From Cellulosimicrobium cellulans (GTDB lineage Bacteria > Actinomycetota > Actinomycetes > Actinomycetales > Cellulomonadaceae): 64,000 bases of DNA. Below the pieces are notes generated by a model. That model did not search any database. It was not told the DNA's origin and was given only the letters and a program-made list of their open reading frames with translations. Position 1 is the stretch's first letter; every line of letters begins with the position of its first letter. Shown here piece by piece: positions 1-6,469 of this stretch. The DNA lies in assembly GCF_016921195.1 (NCBI RefSeq), contig NZ_JAFGYF010000008.1, forward strand, positions 103,014 through 167,013, in the 5' to 3' direction. The translations under genes and the position numbers were made by a program.

Positions 1-627
1 CGTCATGTTGGCGACCACGTGCTCGAAGCCGGAGGCGATGAACGCGAGGACCGCCCAGAACAGGACGATCGCCCGGCCCGCCTCGGAGCGCAGGCGGCCG
101 CACGCCCAGATCGCGGCGCACACGAGGAGGTTGCACAGCACGCCGCGGAAGAAGAGCTCACCACCGGTCTCGTGGGCCTTCGCACGCAGCATGGCGGCGA
201 CCATCTCCCCCGCAGCCGCGTTGGAGCGGAGCACCCCGGCCCTCGTGACGGCGAACGCGAAGAGCATGGAGCCGGCGAGGTTGCCGACGAGGCTCAGGCC
301 GAGGGTGAGGACGGCGTCGCGCACCCGGACGGCGCCCGTCGCGACGCCCTGGGCGAGGATCATCATGGCGGACGTCACGAGCTCGGCACCCGCGAAGACG
401 ACGAGGGTCAGCGCCGCGGCGAACACGCCGCCCGCGACGAGCCGCTCCCCCGGCGACCCCGCCGCGAGGAAGGGCCCGGCCGTCGCGACCATGAGCACGA
501 CGCCGACGCCGACGTACGCGCCCGCGAGCATCGCGGCGACGAGGTAGCGCGCCGGCCGTCTCGCCGATCCGGCCTTCTTCCGGGCCGCCTCCGACTGGGT
601 GGACAAGGCCTGGGCGAGGGTCTGCAC
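1..627 (-). CDS. Formate/nitrite transporter family channel (C-terminus cut off by window edge)
   Basis: This is a member of the formate/nitrite transporter (FNT) family, integral membrane channels that move small monovalent anions. About 209 residues are visible from a GTG at 627, which has a GAGG-type ribosome site just upstream; the gene runs off the left edge. Family signatures read on the minus strand are GAELVTSAMM near residue 80, LFFRGVLCNLLVCAAIW near residue 158 and SGFEHVVANM at about 199-208. Hydrophobic segments alternate as expected for a six-helix FNT protein. No downstream gene is visible, so the substrate (formate, nitrite or other) cannot be assigned. A hairpin at 721-753 separates it from the ABC operon upstream. 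Confidence 0.9.
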   Translation of the reverse strand, partial: MQTLAQALSTQSEAARKKAGSARRPARYLVAAMLAGAYVGVGVVLMVATAGPFLAAGSPGERLVAGGVFAAALTLVVFAGAELVTSAMMILAQGVATGAVRVRDAVLTLGLSLVGNLAGSMLFAFAVTRAGVLRSNAAAGEMVAAMLRAKAHETGGELFFRGVLCNLLVCAAIWACGRLRSEAGRAIVLFWAVLAFIASGFEHVVANMT

Positions 628-720
628 GACCTCGATCCTCGCCGGCGCCAAGCCGCCGGGGCCAGGGCCCGTGGTCGCGACCGCGAGGGACCGAAGGTCC
701 GAGGGCCGGCGGGCGCTGGA

Positions 721-753
721 CCGGGGAGGGACCGCACCGCGGCCCCTCCCCGG
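721..753 (-). terminator. Perfect 10-bp hairpin after the ABC permease gene
   Basis: CCGGGGAGGG at 721-730 and its exact reverse complement at 744-753 enclose a 13-base loop, starting 12 bases beyond the stop of the ABC permease. There is no clear T-run, which is common in high-GC actinobacteria. It probably ends the exporter operon. Confidence 0.6.
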
Positions 754-765
754 CAGACCGTGCGG

Positions 766-1530
766 TCAGCGCATCTTGCGCCGGTAGATCGCGACGGCCC
801 ACGCGTACGCGACGGCGAGGATCCCGACGAGCCACGCGAGCGCGACCCAGATGTCGGAGCCGACGGGCTGCGCGCCGAACAGCGCGCGCAGCGTGTCGAC
901 GATCGCGGTGACCGGCTGGTTCTCCGCGAACCACGCGACCGGGGCCGGCATGGTATCCGTCGGGACGAACGCGGAGCTGATGAACGGGAGGAAGATCAGC
1001 GGGTAGCTGAAGGCCGACGCGCCGTCGACCGTCTTGGCCGAGAGGCCGGCGACCACCGCGAGCCACGTCAGGGCGAGAGTGAACAGCACGAGGATCCCCA
1101 GCACGGCGAGCCAGGCACCCGCCGACGCGTCGGTGCGGAACCCCATGAGGAGCGCGACGCCGACGACGATCGTCACCGAGACGAGGTTCGCGACGAGCGA
1201 CGTGAGCACGTGCGCCCACAGGACGCTGGACCGCGCGACGGGCATCGACTGGAAGCGCTCGAAGATGCCGCCCTGGAGGTCGAGGAAGAGGCGGTACGAC
1301 GTGTACGCGATGCCCGAGGCGACGGTGATGAGCAGGATGCCGGGCAGCATGTAGTCGATGTACGACCCGGCGGCGCCGGTGTCGATCGCGCCGCCGAGGA
1401 CGTAGACGAACAGCAGCATGAGCGCGATCGGCGTGACCGCGGTCGTGATGATCGTGTCCGGGCTGCGCAGGATGTGGCGCAGCGAGCGACCGGTCAGGAC
1501 ACGGGTGTCGGCCAGGGCGTGCGTGGTCAT
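766..1530 (-). CDS. ABC-2 type exporter permease (DrrB-like)
   Basis: A 254-residue ABC-2 membrane protein that would form the transmembrane part of an exporter with the ATPase encoded just upstream. It has a short cytoplasmic N-terminus, then about six hydrophobic segments, for example TAVTPIALMLLFVYVLGG near residues 30-50 and a C-terminal helix ending in a short basic tail (YRRKMR). Length and layout match the daunorubicin-resistance DrrB group. Its ATG overlaps the stop of the ATPase gene by four bases, so the two are translationally coupled. The substrate is unknown; drug or lipid export is typical of the family. Confidence 0.88.
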   Translation of the reverse strand: MTTHALADTRVLTGRSLRHILRSPDTIITTAVTPIALMLLFVYVLGGAIDTGAAGSYIDYMLPGILLITVASGIAYTSYRLFLDLQGGIFERFQSMPVARSSVLWAHVLTSLVANLVSVTIVVGVALLMGFRTDASAGAWLAVLGILVLFTLALTWLAVVAGLSAKTVDGASAFSYPLIFLPFISSAFVPTDTMPAPVAWFAENQPVTAIVDTLRALFGAQPVGSDIWVALAWLVGILAVAYAWAVAIYRRKMR

Positions 1531-2357
1531 CGGAGCTCCTCTCCGGCGGGCTGGGCGCCCTCCGCGGTCTCGGGGGTCGTGGAGTCCTCGCCGGTCTCGC
1601 CGACGAGCGTGAGGAACACGTCCTCCAGGGACGGCTGCTTCTCGACGTACTCGACCTGCGCGGGCGGCAGGAGCGCCTTGAGCTCGGCCAGCGTGCCGTT
1701 CTGGATGATGGTGCCGCGGTGCAGGATCGCGATCCGGTCGGCGAGCTGCTCGGCCTCGTCGAGGTACTGCGTGGTGAGCAGGACGGTCGTGCCTCCCTGG
1801 GCGAGCTGGCGCACCGTGGCCCAGACCTCGATCCGGGCCTGCGGGTCCAGACCGGTGGTGGGCTCGTCCAGGAAGATGACCGGCGGGTCGCCGATCAGGC
1901 TCATCGCGATGTCGAGGCGCCGGCGCATGCCGCCCGAGTACGTCCCCGCCCGGCGCGAGCCCGCGTCGGTCAGCGAGAAGCGGGCGAGCAGGTCGTCCGC
2001 GACCTGGCCGGGGTTCTTCAGGTGGCGCAGGCGGGCGACGAGCACGAGGTTCTCCCGTCCGGTGAGGACCTCGTCGACGGCGGCGAACTGCCCGGTCAGG
2101 GAGATCGACTCCCGGACCTGCCCGGGGTGCTCGACGACGTCGTGGCCGTGGATGCTCGCGGTCCCCGCGTCGGGCGCGAGCAACGTCGACAGGATGCGCA
2201 CGAGGGTCGTCTTGCCCGCCCCGTTGGACCCCAGCAGCGCGAAGATGCTGCCCGGGGTCACGTCCAGGTCGACCCCGCGCAGCACACGCAGGTCGCCGAA
2301 CGACTTCTCGATGCCTCGGACCCGCACCGCGGGCGCGAGGGGCTGGTCGACAGACAT
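1527..2357 (-). CDS. ABC transporter ATP-binding protein (DrrA-like)
   Basis: A 276-residue nucleotide-binding subunit that would energise the adjacent ABC-2 permease. Walker A is GSNGAGKTT at residues 43-51, the signature YSGGMRRRLD lies near residue 140, Walker B is VIFLDEPTTG, and an H-loop-like segment (LLTTQYLDEAEQL) follows. The C-terminal extension containing EYVEKQPSLEDVFLTL is typical of DrrA-type export ATPases. It lies 30 bases downstream of the DUF4097 gene and overlaps the permease start, forming one operon with both. The DUF4097 partner suggests an envelope-stress or drug-response exporter, which is inference. Confidence 0.92.
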   Translation of the reverse strand: MSVDQPLAPAVRVRGIEKSFGDLRVLRGVDLDVTPGSIFALLGSNGAGKTTLVRILSTLLAPDAGTASIHGHDVVEHPGQVRESISLTGQFAAVDEVLTGRENLVLVARLRHLKNPGQVADDLLARFSLTDAGSRRAGTYSGGMRRRLDIAMSLIGDPPVIFLDEPTTGLDPQARIEVWATVRQLAQGGTTVLLTTQYLDEAEQLADRIAILHRGTIIQNGTLAELKALLPPAQVEYVEKQPSLEDVFLTLVGETGEDSTTPETAEGAQPAGEELR

Positions 2358-2387
2358 GTCCAGGTCTCCGTCTCTCTCAGGTGTGGT

Positions 2388-3230
2388 TCAGGGCCGGCGG
2401 ACGACGACGTCGCCGAAGCCGGTGCTGGCGTGGATCTCCGCGGTGGCCTCGTCCTCGACGGGGCCCTCCGTGGGCGTGAGGTGGTTGCGCACGCTGCCGT
2501 GCTCGGAGCTCGCGTCGAGGAACGCGGCCGTGCCCTCCGGCACGCCCACCTCGATCGACCCGAACGACGTGGTGAGGGTGACGCTCCCGGACTCGAGCCG
2601 GTCGACCCGGATGCCGCCGTGCGCGGACTTGGCGGTGAGCGACCCGAGCACGCGGCTCACGGCGATCTCACCGTGCGCGCCCTGCACGGCGAGCGTGCCC
2701 GTGACGACGCCGACCGTCGTCGCGCCGTTGCTGGCCTTGATCGTGCCGTCGCCGGCGATCTCGCTGATGCGCACCGAGCCGGCACTGACCTTGACGTCCG
2801 CGGTGCCCGCGACCCGGCCGACGACGACCGACCCGGCCGACGCCTTGAGGTCCAGCCGCTCGACGTCCTCGAGGCGGACGTCCGCGACCGAGAGGGTCAT
2901 GTCGACGGCGCCGAGGGAGCCCTCGGTGTAGAGCGTGCCCGCCTTGCCGCGCAGGTCGGAGCCGGCGGGGAGCTCGACGGTGATGTCGGCGGTCCCGGCG
3001 GCGAACGGCAGGACGAACTGCTTCCACGACCCGGGGTACAGGATGGTGACGGCGTCCCCGTCGCGATCGACCCGGACGTCCTGGGCCGCACGGACGCTGC
3101 CGGACTTCGACGGGTCCGTCGGCAGGACCGTCACGACGACGTCGTCACGGTCGCCCGCGACGACGTGCAGGTTGGCGAAGGGCACGTCCACGACGACCGG
3201 GACGGGCTGGGGTGCGGGGAAAGTGGGCAT
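2388..3230 (-). CDS. DUF4097 beta-strand repeat protein
   Basis: A 280-residue protein made of repeating short beta strands rich in V, G, S and D, such as VSAGSVRISEIAGDG and SAHGGIRVDRLESG. This is the pattern of the DUF4097/DUF4098 family, which is predicted to form a beta-helix. There is no signal peptide and no transmembrane segment, so it is probably cytoplasmic. DUF4097 genes are often found next to ABC exporters and envelope regulators, but their biochemical role is not established. Here it sits between a ribbon-helix-helix regulator and a DrrAB-like exporter. A copy of the putative operator TGTGGTGTCA lies about 30 bases upstream of the start. Confidence 0.82.
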   Translation of the reverse strand: MPTFPAPQPVPVVVDVPFANLHVVAGDRDDVVVTVLPTDPSKSGSVRAAQDVRVDRDGDAVTILYPGSWKQFVLPFAAGTADITVELPAGSDLRGKAGTLYTEGSLGAVDMTLSVADVRLEDVERLDLKASAGSVVVGRVAGTADVKVSAGSVRISEIAGDGTIKASNGATTVGVVTGTLAVQGAHGEIAVSRVLGSLTAKSAHGGIRVDRLESGSVTLTTSFGSIEVGVPEGTAAFLDASSEHGSVRNHLTPTEGPVEDEATAEIHASTGFGDVVVRRP

Positions 3231-3245
3231 GACGGAGCTCCAACG

Positions 3246-3265
3246 GTGGTGTCGGTGTGGTGTCA
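3246..3265. promoter_or_regulatory. Putative RHH operator upstream of the DUF4097 gene
   Basis: The 10-mer TGTGGTGTCA (3256-3265) is identical to one in front of the RHH regulator gene, and a related GGTGGTGTC begins at 3246. The position, between the regulator stop and the DUF4097 start, suggests an internal regulated promoter. Binding is inferred from the repetition only. Confidence 0.5.
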
Positions 3266-3303
3266 GCTGATGGTGGGAGAGGCGGGCGGCGGACCGGGGC
3301 CGG

Positions 3304-3852
3304 TCAGCGCACCCAGCCGGTGACGCGGGCGGAGCCGCGCTGCTGCGGACGGGCCTGCGCGGCCGGGCGTCCGGTGGACTGCTCGAGCGCCGCGGCGACC
3401 GCGCGCACGAGCCAGGTGTTGACGGAGACGCCGTCGCGGGCGGCGGCGGTCTCGGCCTGCGTCTTGAGGTGGTCGGGCAGGCGCAGGGTCGTGCGGGTCG
3501 TGGCGCCGGACTCGACGTCGGCCGTCCCGCCGGCGAGCGGCGCGACGGGCGGCGCGACGGGCGCCGGGGCGACGCCGTACGCGGGCTCGGCGGGCGCCGT
3601 GGCAGCGAGAGCCGGGGCGGCGACGACGAACTCCGGGGCGCCGCCCCGCAGCCGCACGTCGACCGACCCCGGGGCGAGCTCCGCGGAGATCTCGCCCGCC
3701 GCAGCCGAGAGCGCGTCGAGCAGGACGAGCCGCACGGCCGCGTCGAGCGGCGCGGTCAGGCGCTCGGCGAGGCGACGGCCGTCGTCCCCGGCGGCGTCCG
3801 CGGCGGCGGCGAGGCGGTTCTGGAGGTCGTCGACATACGGGGTGAGGTCCAT
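3304..3852 (-). CDS. Ribbon-helix-helix DNA-binding regulator (HicB/Arc-like)
   Basis: A 182-residue protein with a ribbon-helix-helix domain at about residues 119-157 (TTLRLPDHLKTQAETAAARD, then GVSVNTWLVRAVAAAL). It is preceded by a helical N-terminal half and an Ala/Pro-rich linker at about residues 78-108. RHH proteins bind DNA as dimers through a beta ribbon. No toxin gene is adjacent, so despite similarity to HicB-type antitoxins this looks like a regulator of the downstream DUF4097-ABC operon. Three copies of TGGTGTCA, two of them inverted, lie within 75 bases upstream and a fourth before the DUF4097 gene, suggesting autoregulation. Confidence 0.75.
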   Translation of the reverse strand: MDLTPYVDDLQNRLAAAADAAGDDGRRLAERLTAPLDAAVRLVLLDALSAAAGEISAELAPGSVDVRLRGGAPEFVVAAPALAATAPAEPAYGVAPAPVAPPVAPLAGGTADVESGATTRTTLRLPDHLKTQAETAAARDGVSVNTWLVRAVAAALEQSTGRPAAQARPQQRGSARVTGWVR

Positions 3853-3872
3853 GACGCCATCATGGCACCACG

Positions 3873-3925
3873 TGTGGTGTCACTGCAACCCCTGGCGACA
3901 ACATTATTGACACCACATGACACCA
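3873..3925. promoter_or_regulatory. Putative operator cluster and promoter of the RHH regulator
   Basis: TGTGGTGTCA at 3873-3882 is matched by its exact reverse complement at 3908-3917, followed directly by another TGACACCA at 3918-3925. The AT-rich ACATTATT at 3901-3908 between them is unusual for this genome and may hold the -10 element. The arrangement suggests cooperative RHH binding over the promoter. Confidence 0.55.
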
Positions 3926-3952
3926 AGGGGTGGTGCCGCCTCGGCGGCGCGG

Positions 3953-4768
3953 TCAAGCGGTCAGGTCGGCGACGACGTCGTACCCGAGCTTGAGGATGAG
4001 CGCCCCCACCACGACGACGAACACGACCCGGACGAACGCGCTCCCCTTCGCGACCGCCATGCGTGCGCCGACGTACGCGCCGAGCAGGTTCGCCCCGCCC
4101 ATGAGCAGGCCGAGTCCCCAGATCACCGCGCCGTACGGGACGAAGAAGATGAGCGCACCCGCGTTCGTCGCGAAGTTCGCGATCTTCGCGAGCGCCGACG
4201 CGGGCAGGAACGCGTACCCGAGGATGCTCACGAGCGCGATGACGAAGAACGTCCCCGTGCCCGGGCCGAGGAGGCCGTCGTACGTGCCGATGACGAGACC
4301 GATCCCCGCCGCGGCCCAGCGGTGGCCGTTGCCCTCCCAGCGCAGGTTGGTCGTGTGCCCGAGCCTCGGCTTCGCGATCGTGTAGGCCGCGACCCCGACG
4401 AGCACCACGAGGATGATCGGCTTGAAGAGCTCGGCCGGGATGCGTGACGCGAGAGCCGCGCCCCCGATCGCGCCCACCAGCGCGGCGAGCGCCATGGGGC
4501 CTGCCGTCCGCAGGTCGGGACCGACCCGCCGGTAGTACGTCGCGGCGCTCACCGACGTGCCCATGATGCTCGCGAGCTTGTTCGTCGCGAGCGCCTGGAC
4601 CGGGCTGATGCCGGGCACCAGGAGCAGCGCGGGGAGCTGGACGAGACCGCCCCCGCCGACGACGGCGTCGATCCACCCCGCCGTGAGGGCGGCGAGGACG
4701 AGCAGGAGGACGGTCAGGCCGTCGATCTCGAGCCCGCCGGAGGCCGGGAGGGAGAAGGCGGGCAGCAC
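3953..4768 (-). CDS. TauE/SafE (TSUP) family sulfite/organic anion exporter
   Basis: A 271-residue polytopic membrane protein of the TSUP family, which exports sulfite, sulfoacetate or related anions. Family features include the N-terminal AGWIDAVVGGGGLVQLPALL, the segment ATNKLASIMGTS, and the second-half counterpart GTYDGLLGPGTGTFF with IANFATNAGALIFF. The two similar halves reflect the internal duplication of the family. It is read from a GTG at 4768 and may be leaderless. It stands alone between the RHH operon and the recR cluster, so no specific substrate is suggested by context. Confidence 0.9.
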   Translation of the reverse strand: MLPAFSLPASGGLEIDGLTVLLLVLAALTAGWIDAVVGGGGLVQLPALLLVPGISPVQALATNKLASIMGTSVSAATYYRRVGPDLRTAGPMALAALVGAIGGAALASRIPAELFKPIILVVLVGVAAYTIAKPRLGHTTNLRWEGNGHRWAAAGIGLVIGTYDGLLGPGTGTFFVIALVSILGYAFLPASALAKIANFATNAGALIFFVPYGAVIWGLGLLMGGANLLGAYVGARMAVAKGSAFVRVVFVVVVGALILKLGYDVVADLTA

Positions 4769-4822
4769 CCCCTAGTGGTACCACAGCGCCTGGTTCGCGG
4801 TGGTCCTGCGTCCCGGACCGGG

Positions 4823-5392
4823 TCAGGACTGGAGGGCGTCGTACTCCGCCTCGGCGGCGACGTCGTCCTCGACGTCGAGGCGCAGGTGCGCGAGCGCGAG
4901 CTGCAGCACGCGCAGCGCGCTCGCCGCGCGCTCCCCCCACAACGAGACGTAGGAGAACTGCCACCACCACAGGCCCTCGAGCTCGCGACCGCCGTCGTGG
5001 TGCTGGAGCCCCTTCGCGAGGCACTCGGCGACGCACGCGAGGTCGCCCGAGAGCGACGCGGCGCCGACCTCGGCGCCCACGAGCGGGTCCGTGATCTCCG
5101 CGTAGTCGTCGAACCCATCGAAGAGCCGGGCGAGCGCGGTCCGCAGCGGGTCCACGTCGGTGTCGCGACCGGCGTCGGGCTCGAAGCGCTCGACCGGGAC
5201 GACGTCGCCCATCGCCCCGAGCCGCGCGCCCGCGGCGAGCGCGTCGGACAGCGCGAGCAGCAGCAGGGGCAGCACGGCCCCCGGTGCGGCACCGGACGCG
5301 ACCTGGGTCGTCGTCGTGAGGAACGCGCGCGCCTGCGCGGCCATGCCCTCGGCGATCTCCCGGAGGTCGGGGTCGTTCTCGATCTCCCCCAT
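4823..5392 (-). CDS. DUF5063 domain protein
   Basis: A 189-residue acidic, helical cytoplasmic protein starting MGEIENDPDLREIAEGM at an ATG 17 bases after the recR stop. Conserved-looking stretches include LWWWQFSYVSLWGERAASAL near the centre and DVAAEAEYDAL at the C-terminus. I recognise it as the DUF5063 family, which commonly sits directly downstream of recR in actinobacteria. Its function is unknown. A longer reading in the same frame back into recR is possible but would run antisense to codon usage, so the ATG at 5392 is preferred. Confidence 0.8.
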   Translation of the reverse strand: MGEIENDPDLREIAEGMAAQARAFLTTTTQVASGAAPGAVLPLLLLALSDALAAGARLGAMGDVVPVERFEPDAGRDTDVDPLRTALARLFDGFDDYAEITDPLVGAEVGAASLSGDLACVAECLAKGLQHHDGGRELEGLWWWQFSYVSLWGERAASALRVLQLALAHLRLDVEDDVAAEAEYDALQS

Positions 5393-5409
5393 GCGCGCCA
5401 CCCTTCCCG

Positions 5410-6009
5410 TCAGCCGCCGACCAGGCGTCGGCCCTCGAACGCCCGGCCGAGCGTCACCTCGTCCGCGTACTCCAAGTCTCCACCGACCGGCAGCCCGGAC
5501 GCGAGGCGGGTCACGCGCAGGCCCATGGGGCCCAGCATGCGCGCGAGGTACGTCGCGGTGGCCTCGCCCTCGACGTTGGGGTCGGTCGCGAGGATCACCT
5601 CGGTCACCTGGCCGTCGGCGAGGCGCGCCATGAGCTCGGCGATCCGCAGGTCGCCCGGACCGACGTTCTCGATCGGGTTGATGGCACCCCCGAGCACGTG
5701 GTACCGCCCGCGGAACTCGCGCGTGCGCTCGATCGCGACCACGTCCTTGGGCTCCTCGACGACGCAGATCACCTCGGGCGACCGGCGCGGGTCCGCGCAG
5801 ATGCGGCACTGCTCGGACTCCGCGACGTTGCCGCACGTCTCGCAGAACCGCACGCGCGCCTTCACCTCGGTCAGCGCGTCGGCGAGCCGCCGCACGTCCG
5901 CGGCGTCCGCGGCGAGCAGGTGGAACGCGATGCGCTGCGCGCTCTTGGGCCCGACGCCGGGAAGCCGGCCGAGCTCGTCGATCAGGTCCTGGACAGCGCC
6001 TTCGTACAC
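5410..6009 (-). CDS. recR: Recombination mediator RecR
   Basis: RecR, 199 residues, acts with RecF and RecO to load RecA onto gapped DNA. It contains the N-terminal helix-hairpin-helix ([17 protein letters not shown], residues 15-31) and a four-cysteine zinc motif (CETCGN and CRICAD, residues 57-72). The Toprim domain follows with [12 protein letters not shown], and the Walker-B-like C-terminal part carries [17 protein letters not shown]. Length and motif order are standard. It sits in the usual actinobacterial recR-DUF5063 arrangement, with dnaX a short distance upstream on the same strand. Confidence 0.97.
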   Translation of the reverse strand: MYEGAVQDLIDELGRLPGVGPKSAQRIAFHLLAADAADVRRLADALTEVKARVRFCETCGNVAESEQCRICADPRRSPEVICVVEEPKDVVAIERTREFRGRYHVLGGAINPIENVGPGDLRIAELMARLADGQVTEVILATDPNVEGEATATYLARMLGPMGLRVTRLASGLPVGGDLEYADEVTLGRAFEGRRLVGG

Positions 6010-6073
6010 TCCCCCAGCCTACGGGTCGCGGCCGCGCAGCAGGACGACGCCGCGGGCACGGCGGCGCGGGTCG

Positions 6074-6469
6074 TCAGGACGCGACGATCTCGACCTCGAA
6101 GCCGTCGACGTCCTCGAGGTAGGCGGCGTAGTGGTCGTCCCCGCCGGCGAACGGGTGGCGGTCCTCGTACAGCAACGACCACCCGTGGTCGCTCGCTCGC
6201 GCGACGACGTCGTCCACGTCCCCGCGAGAGCCGCCGTGGAAGGCGAGGTGGTTGAGGCCCGGTCGCAACCGGTCGTGCTCACCGGCGACGAGGGCCGCGC
6301 TCTGCTCGACCACGACGTACGTCCCGCCGAGCCGCCAGGACCGACCGCGCTCCCAGCGCTGATGGGGCGCATACCCGAGCTCTGCCAGGAGCCAGCCCCA
6401 CGAGCGCTCCGCGCGGGCCAGGTCCGGCACCCAGAGCTCGACGTGGTGCAGGCCACCCCGGGTCACCAT
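6074..6469 (-). CDS. VOC (glyoxalase/bleomycin-resistance fold) protein
   Basis: A 131-residue single-domain vicinal-oxygen-chelate protein. It begins MVTRGGLHHVELWVPDLARA, with the metal-ligand His in LHHVEL, a second motif NHLAFHGG near residue 73, and the closing YLEDVDGFEVEIV with its Glu ligand. These fit the paired beta-alpha-beta-beta-beta modules of the family, which includes glyoxalase I-like enzymes and antibiotic-binding proteins. The start ATG overlaps the dnaX stop (TGATG), so it is translationally coupled to dnaX. The link to replication is probably positional only; the substrate is unknown. Confidence 0.85.
   Translation of the reverse strand: MVTRGGLHHVELWVPDLARAERSWGWLLAELGYAPHQRWERGRSWRLGGTYVVVEQSAALVAGEHDRLRPGLNHLAFHGGSRGDVDDVVARASDHGWSLLYEDRHPFAGGDDHYAAYLEDVDGFEVEIVAS

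Noticed and set aside
19..2931. A 970-codon open frame on the plus strand across the ABC operon
   Set aside because: It is antisense to well-supported minus-strand genes, is almost purely Arg/Asp/Gly/Ala, and shows no domain. High-GC genomes produce such frames opposite real genes.
3304..3852. Toxin-antitoxin module
   Set aside because: The RHH protein resembles HicB-type antitoxins, but no HicA-like or other toxin gene is adjacent; the operon partners are DUF4097 and an ABC exporter.
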